59,335 nucleotides of DNA, taken from Nemertoderma westbladi (Eukaryota; Xenacoelomorpha; Nemertodermatida; Nemertodermatidae). Shown one piece after another: positions 23,982-33,839 of this stretch; position 1 is the first letter of the stretch, and each line of letters begins with the position of its first letter. Made by a program: the position numbers and the translations under genes. The notes beneath the pieces are model-generated. The model saw nothing but the letters and a program-made list of their open reading frames with translations, was not told the origin of the DNA and made no database searches. Location: assembly GCA_032718475.1 (NCBI GenBank), contig JAUCBJ010008348.1, forward strand, positions 1 to 59,335, in the 5' to 3' direction.

Positions 23982-24576
23982 ACATATCTGACAAGTTTGT
24001 CCTTGGTCGCAATACTGTAGGTTGCAAATGTGAAAGTGAAACATTTCCTGAAGACAAACTTGGCTGCTATAGTTCTACACATGCAGACTCGTAGACGTTG
24101 ACATCATAATACGCTGTACATGTAGCAGTATGAAAGTCGGTAGGCCCTAAAGTGAAACATTTTCTGAATACGACTCTGTTGCAACACATTCAGGCAGTCA
24201 GGCACACAAGCAAGGAATTCACTATTGTAGGCAAAACCAATCAGGCATGTACTGTAGTTTTAGTATGATACCGGTACTGGTGGGTTGATAAAGTGAAACT
24301 TTCTAACTCAGTACCATTCCCCTTTCGAAATGCAGATATCCATTACTGCATTAGGTACCGGTAGTACGGTACCGTAGTGTTTCTCATATAGTCTGCCTGT
24401 ACGGTCTGACAGTAGGTAGATTCGTAAATAACGGTAGTTGGTTTGGTCTGTTGGTAGTAGGCCTATAGTTTCATTTATCATAAGTCTGATTTCTAGAATA
24501 ATGACCAGTAGGCCTAAGTCTATAAAATAACATTTTAATTTTTTAAATTAGGCCTACCGGTATACAGTAAGCTGAG
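23982..24576. other. Intergenic DNA without a recognised gene
   Basis: Contains several copies of words such as TAGGCCTA and ACCGGTA that recur through the window. No supported ORF. Confidence 0.5.
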
Positions 24577-25385
24577 AGCTAGCTAGATGGGGGTATTAGT
24601 ACGTTTGAACGACACTAGCCGAACACTCCTGAAATCAGATAAATCATGGTACCGGTACCGGCATAGCAGTATTGTGAGCAATCTTGAGGATTGCACAGGT
24701 ATTATTTATTAAGTTCTTGGAAGGGAATTTATTATTTTAATATAATCTATAGGCCTATTGGATTGCAAGCGTTGTTGCGACATGATTGTATATTTCATAT
24801 GATGATATGGCGGCCCTGAAAAGAACCGTTTGGGTTGGTTAGATCATATCGTACAGTAGTTGGACATGAGTGGACATTCAGTACTACTGGTAGTAATGCT
24901 TGAAATAAGCAAGGAGATTGCAAGCACAACTTTGGATTGTGCAGCACAACCTGGAAAAGACAAAGACGTAGGGTTGGTTGCCCATTTGGTTGTAGAGTAC
25001 GGGAGAGAAGCTCCTCAATATAGCGCAAATTCAATAACACACTCCTCCAGTCTCGATCAGTTTACCGACCTCGATGAAATTAAATTCAGCCATGACAGAG
25101 ACAGAGTAGGCCCAATATAGTCTGACAGTAATAGTAGGCCTAGTGCTCTTGTATAAATAACAATACAACACAATATAATTAATAAAAGTAACAATATAAA
25201 TAACACAATAAACAATAAAAGTAATAGGCCCATTAGCTGATTAGTATAAAACAATATCCGCATTGTGCTGAAGATGGCGAACAATACTGCTGTACCGATA
25301 CCGGTACCAATTTTTATCAGTTTCTATCAGATTTGAAGCTTGTTCGGCTAGTGTCGTTCAAACGTACTAATACCCTAGATAGGCC
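24577..25385. mobile_element. ~0.8-kb element with ~33-bp inverted ends
   Basis: GGTATTAGTACGTTTGAACG and the following GACACTAGCCGAACA at the left are inverted at the right end (about 25340-25375). A possible CTAGAT direct repeat flanks it, but the left end has extra Gs, so the exact edges are uncertain. No transposase. Confidence 0.5.
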
Positions 25386-26115
25386 TATATATTTTTGTAT
25401 GGTGTATCATACTGTAATAATTTATATTATTGTTTTTTTATTGGTTCGCAGCTCCACGAAAGGCCCACTCATGTTTACATTACCACGTACCGGTATTTCG
25501 GTGTTGTGTGTTACCGCGCACTTTCGATGTTGTGTTCTGTTCATGTTACCGCTCATTTTCGATGTTCTGTTAATGCCACCACACACTTTTGTTCCGATTC
25601 CTCGAATAATTACGGTGTTTTTTTGGTGATTTTTACGCCCTATTTGCAGCTGGGTACTAATCGGGTGGTTTGGGTCATTTTATGGTCATTGTTTGAAAGG
25701 GGCATTTAAGCTCTAGGGATTCGAAATTCAGACCTTCCGATATGTAAGGGGAAGGCATGGGCGGCGTAAAATAGTCTGTACATGATTTGGAAATCCAATA
25801 GAATAAAACGGAAACTTAAGGTTCGAATCTTTATTATGGCTGTAGTAGTACCAGTACTCTTATCCTGTCGGGAGTCCATGCTGGGCTCTAACTGTTACTG
25901 AGGACACAAAATCTCTGGATGGCACTTTCTCAAGAATGCTGTGTTGAGCTCATTGTGTCAAGTATAATGAACACATCTCCAATAACGTAGCCTCTATCAG
26001 TCTATACAACCTTGGAGGTGTTTCATTAGTCTCCCCTAGCTTGACACTTGAAAAGAACCGCCCCCGCTTTGCAGGACATTGCTTTCGCCGTCAGAACCAG
26101 CCAGTGCATAATCTT
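25386..26115. other. Intergenic DNA, no gene seen
   Basis: Short ORFs only, without homology or codon bias that I can see. Near 25500-25580 a short motif around CATGTTACCG/TTTCGATGTT is locally repeated. Confidence 0.45.
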
Positions 26116-26119
26116 GCGC

Positions 26120-26395
26120 TTCGGCGTCCTCGTGGAGTGAATAAGCATGGTGGCAGCCCGTGACTTTCGTGAAACGCCTCCTAAAGGACTCTGGCCTTTG
26201 AATAATGTGAATATTTTCCTTAAATTCATGGGGGATAGGGAGTTGTGGCGGTGCAACTTTGATTGGCATAGCATTATTAACGCACGCTCAATTGGGCTTG
26301 TCAATTGTGGATTGCATGATTGTGAGAATATGTTTTTGTTAAGCTGGCATAGCATCTCAATGTGCAGTTTCAATGCAGCAGGCCGATTATAGTAG
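26120..26395 (+). repeat. Dispersed repeat with (TAG)n end, copy 2
   Basis: Longer relative of 7815-8010, containing GAATAAGCATGGTGGCAGCC, GGGAGTTGTGGCGG and GCAATGCAGCAGGCCGAT, then TAGTAGTAG. Confidence 0.5.
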
Positions 26396-26979
26396 TAGTT
26401 ATCCCACCTGACTTTGTCACCTGATCCTATATTCAAATGACTACATAACGGTACAAATGCAATCAACATTTCTGTATTTGTTCGGTTGTTGTTTAAAATA
26501 GAGGAAAAATTACGGAAAATATATTGTACAGATATTAAAGTAAAATAAAGTATATTACACAGTAAAATAAACATAAACTTTATGTTGTAAGTGAATACTA
26601 CCACTTAATGAATTGGAGAATCTTTTAGGCTCGTTAAGCCAAGGAATGCCTGTTCACCAATATAGGTGATCTTCCACAGTAAGTTCCCATTTATCCACCA
26701 GACAAGGATGAAAGCCAGGTTTGGGCTAGGAATGATTGGGAGACCAGGAATGTCACCACTAAACCAGGGAGCTGCATATACTATACCACTTAAACAACCG
26801 TACAAAACTATAGTGAGTTTCAAAATTCCCACATTGGAAACCGCCAATCTCGAGCGTTTGTTTCCGTTAATTTTTTTTATTTTCCGGTAGTTTATTTTTA
26901 TAGCGTTAACCGTCGACCTATTTACCGACCGACAGACACCGTCCAGACCAGAGCCGTATGACACCTATCCTACAATTTA

Positions 26980-27123
26980 CTGTGGCTGAAAGCGGTCAAT
27001 TTTCATTTTGATCAACAATGTTATTTGTCAACCTGGGTTAAATTCAAGAAAAAAAATTTTGATCAAAATAATAATTAAAAAATGTAGTGCCAAGTGAATT
27101 ATTTTGTCCGCTTTCAGCCACCG
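26980..27123. mobile_element. 144-bp Tc1/mariner-like MITE
   Basis: Ends CTGTGGCTGAAAGCGG (left) and the inverse with one mismatch (right), flanked by TA on both sides (26978-26979 and 27124-27125). The TA duplication fits Tc1/mariner. The same 16-bp terminus recurs at the start of the SET ORF (30987-31002). Confidence 0.7.
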
Positions 27124-27292
27124 TATACAATAGCTTAATTTAGCAAGCTACTACAGTACCTACTGTATCCCTGAATATATTATATTCGTTTTGCAGTTTA
27201 TGTTCTACTTTTAGAATAACAAAAATTCCAACTGTATTGTAATAGTATATTGTATTTTTAAATCACTTTATATCATATATTAACTCTTCGAG

Positions 27293-27862
27293 ATGTCAAT
27301 GGATTCCGAGTTCGATTCCATCCGTCACTATTTCACCGACAACGAATGGGAGTTAATGAGCATCTTTGATAGGCGTCGATCGTTGGCCTTGAAGGAACAA
27401 TTCGAGATGCTGACGTCTTTAGGTTTTAACGAACTCAGAGCCAAGCCAATAGAACCTCCCGATTTTATGAAGGAAAAGACTAATAGAGTGTCTGGGAGGG
27501 AAGTTATTCCTGAAGATAAGATAGCTGGTATCGACGACGAACCGATGGATGTTTTAGATGAAGACGAAGAAGAAGATGGATCAATCTCTATGGATCACTC
27601 CATATTTGAGGATATTGTTGTCGATGTTTGTGAGGATGATTCAGACAAGGAATCCGTGGCCTGTACCAACTCGGATCTGGTACTTCCTTATTACAGAAGG
27701 AAAGCGACGGATTCTCCGCCAGGTCCGTATGAATGGTACAGCGACAGCATCGAGCGTAGCGAGGGAAGTGGCAGTTATCTGAGCGCAGAAGGAAGTTTCG
27801 ATTTTCACATGAAAGACGTGAATGAAACAGAGTCTATCACTGGAGAGAATCACGGTGGTTGA
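27293..27862 (+). CDS. prdm9-like: KRAB-like ORF, likely 5' exon of PRDM9-like gene
   Basis: 189 codons from an ATG with purines just upstream. Residues 7-45 match the ancestral KRAB A-box as found in PRDM9: F, HYFTDNEWELM, the DRRR and LALKEQFEMLTSLG positions. The known family logic is YF..EEW...L and Y..LV.LG. Residues 81-96 are strongly acidic (DEPMDVLDEDEEED), as in the linker after the PRDM9 KRAB. The rest is acidic and low complexity. In PRDM9 the KRAB-like domain mediates protein contacts in meiosis. The SET ORF begins 3.1 kb downstream on the same strand, so these are probably exons of one gene. A donor is not obvious; GTCCGT near 27722 or GTGGTT near 27856 are candidates. Separate genes remain possible. 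Confidence 0.7.
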   Translation: MSMDSEFDSIRHYFTDNEWELMSIFDRRRSLALKEQFEMLTSLGFNELRAKPIEPPDFMKEKTNRVSGREVIPEDKIAGIDDEPMDVLDEDEEEDGSISMDHSIFEDIVVDVCEDDSDKESVACTNSDLVLPYYRRKATDSPPGPYEWYSDSIERSEGSGSYLSAEGSFDFHMKDVNETESITGENHGG

Positions 27863-28502
27863 AAACGGCCATAGTAATTAAATAATTTAGTTTTTATATA
27901 TTTCACCGAGATATATTATTTATCTCAACATAAATTTCACTCGTTACAGAATCGCGCTAGTATTTATTGAGGGAAAATTATTGGGGAAAAGCTTCAGTCA
28001 TGGCCAATCACAGTAGGACGGAATCTTCTTAAACATTTTTTCCCGCTATATATTGTGTAAAAAAGCAATACATACCGGTAATTAATAGTTCAAACAGTTA
28101 TTTATCTATTATATTTCCGGATCGGTAATTAATTACCTTCAGCATTTATTAATTAATTTAGCATAATTAATTGGTAAACTCCCCCCTTCCACAATTTCTG
28201 CCATATAGTTTGCTGCTATTATTTCCCGTTGTGTTTGTTAATGTTCTTTAATAGCCCCAACAATTTACATCCCCCAATTTAAATATCTCGGCGATCCCAA
28301 AAAGTAATTAATTTACTCAAACCGGCACCCAAAACATAATTATTTCTACCCAAATTTAATTCACTTTCAACCAAAAACGATACTTCCCGCACCAAATATG
28401 ATGTTTCTCCCAATATTTTACGGGAACTTTATTCATTCAATGTCATTGATTATTCATTAACCATACAAATGTTTATATTTATAAATGTTTATTCATTTAT
28501 AT
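27863..28502. other. AT-rich spacer or intron start
   Basis: No ORF with support. Lies between the KRAB-like ORF and a hAT element. Probably intronic if the two PRDM9-like ORFs are one gene. Confidence 0.45.
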
Positions 28503-29607
28503 TAGGGATGTGCCGGATTGACTATTTTCAAACCGGCCACGCCGGAGCCGGATTTGTAAAAAAAATCCGGCCCGAATTCCCGTCCAAAGCCGGATTTTTT
28601 TATATATCACCACTTTTTTCCTTGAATCAGCTATATGGTACCTTTATGCATGAACAGAACCGGAGGGAGGGAGGGTACCACGTCATTTGATCCTTTGGGC
28701 GTTAGGTCCTGCATCGATACGTAGATAACGTGCTGGATCATGATCAGCAAGGTACTTTGACTTTAATAAGAATTCAGAAGTAGATTAGTAAGTATATGTC
28801 AATTATCCCAACTAAACGGGACGAGAAGAGCGTTTTACGTTGGTTGGCTGCAAATAAGGGATCATTTCCTAATTTACAAACACTTCTAAATATATTTAGT
28901 ATCACCAGCGTCTTCAATTTATTCCGAGTGAATATTTGTAGAGGCTGGTAATGTATTTGATGAGAAACGCTCTCGTCTACTTCCGGATCGTGGAGAGAAA
29001 CTAATATTTTTGTACCATAACCTACGCCGATTTGATATAATGGATTGATTTGATAAATAAAGTGCAAATTGAAAAATAGAACGAAGAAACAATAGGTGTA
29101 GTTTTTGTATATACTCTCTGATTTAAATTGGATTTACTAGTTTCTAAATTGCCTCTCGAATATATAAACTGGTCATTCACGGTGGTAAGCTTAATTAGTA
29201 TATGGCCATACATGTACTATTTATTATATATTAAGTGTTAGTGAGGCTGAGCCCAACCAAATACAAATATTCTTGGTAAAAAGTAGTCGGTCAGCTCAGC
29301 ATGTAGATAGTCGTAAAATAATAGCTCTGCTACAGACTTTATCATTCATAATATGAATGAATATGATGCAACTATGAAAATAATTGTTTTGTATTACATT
29401 GTATTTGTTTATGTTTAAATTTAATTTAAAATAAAACTTAGTTTGATGTTTTTTTTTGGAAAATTTACATTAATTGTAAATTTTGTCAACAATTTGTTGA
29501 AATTGAAATCCGGCGAAAAAATTAAAATCCGGCCGGAAACGGAACCGGATTTTTTTTTCAAAATCCGGAAGGTATTCCGACCCGGCCGGATATCCGGCAC
29601 ATCCCTA
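28503..29607. mobile_element. Non-autonomous hAT element (1,105 bp)
   Basis: Ends TAGGGATGTGCCGGAT and exact inverse ATCCGGCACATCCCTA, flanked by perfect 8-bp duplication ATTTATAT (28495-28502 and 29608-29615). The subterminal regions carry many CCGGAT words, typical of hAT subterminal repeats. No transposase ORF. It sits between the KRAB-like and SET ORFs. Confidence 0.88.
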
Positions 29608-29995
29608 ATTTATATATTGTAGTATGCTGACACTGTAACCTGCTCATTTTTATTACCTTTTAATGATATTCGTTTATTATTTTTGTTAGAAAGTACAACC
29701 TATATAAACTGTTCCTTTCCCTCAATTGGTAATTTCAAAATGATTTTTCTCGATATGAATTTAATTTGGAGAAAATTTGTATTTATTTTGGGTGTTTGTC
29801 ATTCATTTTTGATAGGATACTTGTTTTGGGGTCCATTTATTTGTTTATTTCGGGTTATTGTTTTTAATGTTGAACAATTCATTTTGATGTTCGGATAATT
29901 TTATTGTGAAACTAATTTTTTTCAAATTTGGTTCTGAGTATTTTTTTTGTTTAAATTTTCAGTTACTCATTTATCATAACTTTTGTTGACATTAA

Positions 29996-30717
29996 CCCTA
30001 TTAAACCCCGGAGGAGAGGGTGGGGGGTGTCCGTGGTTGGGGGGGGGGGGGGGGTGTCCATGGTTTGGGGGGGGGGGACCCCGTGGTTTTTTTTGTTATA
30101 ACTCTGAAACAAACGCAGTTGGGAATCTGAATTCATGCAACAATATAATAATATATAATAATAAAAAATATATAATAATACCAGACGAGGACAACAAAAC
30201 GATTGTTGCGTTACCTCGAATGATTTTTAACGAGATCTATCGTGATCAGCGACCTTGAACACCTGTATAGCTTCAGAATTACCAAACCGAAGGCCAAATT
30301 TAACAGTTTGTCATTTTTTACTACTTGTACTTTTCGTTCTGGGGCACCAGATTGGGACCAAAATTTGGTTTTCATTTACCAGCAATATTTATAACTAGTT
30401 TTATCGTGATTAACGACCTCGAAAACCCGTATACGTTCAGACCAAGCCAAACAGAACATTTTTTAGTTTGACATTTATTAACTTGTACTTTTCATCCTGG
30501 GGGACCAAAATAGCACTAACAATGATGGTTGAATCGCCAGAAAATATTTTTAGCATTATCGTGATCAACGATCTTGAAAACCCTTATACCTTCAAAATTG
30601 GAATTTTTGAGACAAAGATTTAAAAATTGTCTAAAATGACCCCCCCCCCCCCCCCCCCCACGGGCCAATTACAGTAGCCTACGTACCGGGTAGTAAATTA
30701 GCCCGGGCCAGCTAGGG
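29996..30717. mobile_element. piggyBac-type non-autonomous element (722 bp)
   Basis: Starts CCCTA and ends TAGGG, with TTAA immediately outside (29992-29995 and 30718-30721). Inside are long G runs (about 30021-30077), a C run (about 30641-30659) and three imperfect ~160-bp tandem repeats marked by TCGTGATCARCGAYCT near 30239, 30403 and 30558. No transposase. Confidence 0.72.
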
Positions 30718-30982
30718 TTAATAGCCTAAATGAAACTACCTGCTTGCTCAGAGTGGGCGATTACACTAACTTTTATTAACACGGCATGATAATACCAAGT
30801 TTGAAACTTTTAGAGATTTGGTATATTTTGCATCATAAATAAGTTCCCAAAAGTAACGTGCATATCTCGAGATATGCTAATATTCATTCAATAATCAATA
30901 TATCTATGAATAAGAATTTAATATATGACAATATTTATTAATAACCAATTAAAACTTCTATAAAATTGGTAGTTAATTAAAC

Positions 30983-32838
30983 ATGGCCGCTTTCAGCCAC
31001 AGAAGGGAACTTAGTGACTTTTCTCCGACCGATATTATCAGGGAAACAGGAGGTCTTAATTCGTCATCGTTTATCGTTCCAACTGATTCCATCGAGGAAA
31101 TAAAAGAACAGCTGGAATGTATTCCCGATGTGAATCTATCTGATACAGCGATCGATCTGTTGGATGACGTCAGTTCCGGTAGACACTCGGATACTGTTGG
31201 TCCATCTGTACCGAGTGCCGAGGAATCGGTTAACGATAAACTCGCTAACAGTTTGGGACGCGTTGGTTCGGGAGCGGGAAGGACTTCTAGTGGGGGAAGT
31301 CCGGCCTCAGTAGCCGAGGGAGAAGAAATAGTTGAAGAGATTTCGGGTTCTTCTACAGTTGAGTCGGATTTAAATGTCATCGTCTCTCCTAAATCGACGG
31401 CTCCTTTCGAACCCCGATGTGGTTTACGACCCAGAAAGGAGGTCGATTACGCCAACCGCAACTGCCCAATAAAATCATTCAACAACTTTATATTCTGCGA
31501 CCATTGCGGCGAGGAATATAGTGACTTACAGTGTCCGTCACGGGAGTTTAACTTCGTACCGAATACCGAAACCACTCGCGGAGGAAGGAACCGGGGCAGC
31601 AGAACAATTCCCTCGTGTTTGGAGATAAAGAAATCTCCGATTCATAATAAAGGAGTGTTTACAAAGGTCGACTTGAATCCGGGAACATTATTTGGTCCTT
31701 ATGGCGGAGAGAGGAAACCTGGTAAACCTAATCCCGGCAAGTCTGACGGTTACAGCTGGTTGATGTTGGACGATGTGGGTAAATTCTTTACTGTCAGCGG
31801 GAGATGGGAGTACAAGTCTAATTGGATGCGCTACGTAAACTGCGCCAAATGGGAGGAGGAACAAACAGTTTGTGCTTTCCAGTTCAGAGAGGATATGTAT
31901 TATCGGGTCTGTAAACCAGTTGCAGCCGGTACGGAACTCCTTGTTTGGTACGGAACGGAATACGCGGAGGAATTGGGATTAATTACCAAACAACCGAAGA
32001 ATAAGAAATTGGGGATGAAAGTTATGGAAGACGGGATGATTCTGTGTACCGGGTGTGGCAGTTACCGGTCTGATAATCAGGAGGCAATTCTTAGACACCA
32101 AAGTAGTCGAGGTGGATGTGCTGAGAGAAGGAGATTAGATTTAGTTCACGATAAGAGTTTACATAAATTCCCGTGCGAACATTGCGACGTCGTCTACACC
32201 GTGGAATCTTTTCTCGTTTCCCATTTAAAACGGAAACACAAGGAACCCGGTTCTACTCCAACAGGTTCGGGTTCCAACGTTCCGACTGGTCCCAAGGAAC
32301 GTTCCAGTTCAGATAAACCTGTTGATAGTTTGGGATGTAGTTCCTGTGGGAAAGTGTTTGGATGTAAATCCAACTAATGGAGCACGAACGGGTTCACTCT
32401 GGTGAGAAACCGTTCAGCTGCTCTACATGTAGTAAAGCTTTCAGCCAACAGTCCAATCTAACACGTCACCAACGCACTCACTCTGGTGAGAAACCGTTCA
32501 GCTGCTCTACATGTAGTAAAGCTTTCAGCCGACAGTCCAATCTAACAACCCACCGACGCACTCACTCTGGCGAGAAACCGTTCCAATGTATTATGTGCAA
32601 CAAAGCTTTCTCAGAGAACGCTCATCTAATAAAACACAATCGTACTCACACTGGAGATAAACCCTACAGTTGTAACGTCTGTAGTAAATCATTCACCAAG
32701 AGTTCCCATCTAACAACCCACCAACGCCTCCACACAGGAGATAAACCCTACATCTGTGATACTTGTGGTAAATCTTTCTCCCAAACATCCAGTCTATCGA
32801 CCCATAAACGCAACCAGCACAGCGTGAAGAATCAGTAA
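30983..32838 (+). CDS. prdm9-like: PRDM9-like SSXRD-PR/SET and C2H2 zinc-finger region, one-base frameshift
   Basis: The first ORF (30983-32377, 464 aa) has a degenerate SSXRD-like segment ([11 protein letters not shown], 146-156), a Cys knuckle (C172, C175) and a PR/SET domain (about 212-330). The tyrosines aligned to human PRDM9 Y276, Y341 and Y357 are present: GYSW Y257, YYRVC Y307 and VWYG Y323. NWMRYVNC (280-287) is also kept. A post-SET knuckle (C355, C358) and a lone finger (CEHC...H...H, 398-419) follow. The second ORF (32377-32838) holds five C2H2 fingers with TGEKP-type linkers. A sixth finger straddles the junction: its CSSCGKVF is in the first frame, its His pair in the second. 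The family deposits H3K4/K36 methylation at sequence-specific sites and directs meiotic recombination. Absence of introns through SET is unlike vertebrate PRDM9. The frameshift may be an error or a loss of function. Confidence 0.85.
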
Positions 32839-32928
32839 ACTGTTGTTTATCGAGGGAAGGAAAGTCTTTAGTCTCTCGATCTATTTAATTACCTGAACTT
32901 CTTCTTTCCCACAAGGAAGAATAGACTA

Positions 32929-32934
32929 AATAAA
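32929..32934 (+). terminator. Candidate poly(A) signal of the PRDM9-like gene
   Basis: AATAAA 91 bp after the finger-array stop codon, in an AT-rich 3' region. Confidence 0.45.
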
Positions 32935-33360
32935 TTATATTAGGATTCGTTTTATTAAGAAACAACATTTTATTTTGTAATAGTTGTTACTATAAAAATT
33001 CTATAGTTTTACTACCGGAAATATAAATATTTTTCCACTTAGGAGGCCCTATCCAACAATATTGTAGGAACAAACAAATGGAACTGATAAAGGAAGGTCG
33101 ACCTACCTAGTGGTCTTTTAGAATATTAATTTATACCTAATGTATAACTTATTTAATTTAGTATCAATAATTAATTAATAATAAAATATAATTTATGTAA
33201 TTTATATATGAAGTTATCATTTGTGCCCGCTACAGTATAGATTGATTGTCAGAGATTGATAGATAGACAAATTGATTATAATACCCGATTAAACGTAATC
33301 TTAAAAAACCGCATATCATCGGTGTAGTCACATAACTTACCCCAAGTTCACATATCTATC
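32935..33360. other. Spacer without recognised gene
   Basis: AT-rich; no supported ORF or repeat. Confidence 0.5.
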
Positions 33361-33640
33361 TCAATTATTTACAGTAACTTCGTCAATTTCGATCTTTCTT
33401 TTATCCTCTGTAGTTCCATTCACAGCAAGAAATTCAGTTTTCTTTTGATTTACAATCATACCAGACTGGGCGCGAAAATGTAACATAATCAAATGTCTTT
33501 ATCAAATTTTCGCGAGAAGTCAGAAAAATAACAGTGTCTTCCATAAACAACATTATGTGAAGGGCTTTCAACCTACCATCCACGTCGCTTACACCTTTAA
33601 CCATCTAAACGCATGAACTATATTGAAACATACAGGTACT
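33361..33640 (-). pseudogene. LINE reverse-transcriptase fragment
   Basis: In two minus-strand frames: EDTVIFLTSRENL, then SGMIVNQKKTEFLAVNGTT, matching the region just after the YADD box of non-LTR RTs. The catalytic box reads FMED. Frame change and stops show it is dead; it is separate from the next LINE. Confidence 0.6.
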
Positions 33641-33839
33641 AAACTGGAAGCTGGCCCTTGTACAAATAAATGTCACCCACAAAAGTAAAATAGTTGAAAA
33701 ACTTATAGCTGCTAGCATTATTATTATTATATTATATTTATTTAATCCGGTTCATAAATAGAATCAAACCATAATACATACCCACGTAAATTAAGTAGCA
33801 CAATGTAGATGTAAATGTAATATAAATGTATTCAATTAG

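Noticed and set aside
26605-26964. 119-codon minus-strand ORF with hydrophobic stretches
   Set aside because: Starts with GTG, has no internal Met and no recognised domain or clear splice borders. It could be an exon fragment, but evidence is insufficient.
29983-30258. Gly-rich 91-codon ORF
   Set aside because: Encoded by G runs inside a transposable element; low complexity.
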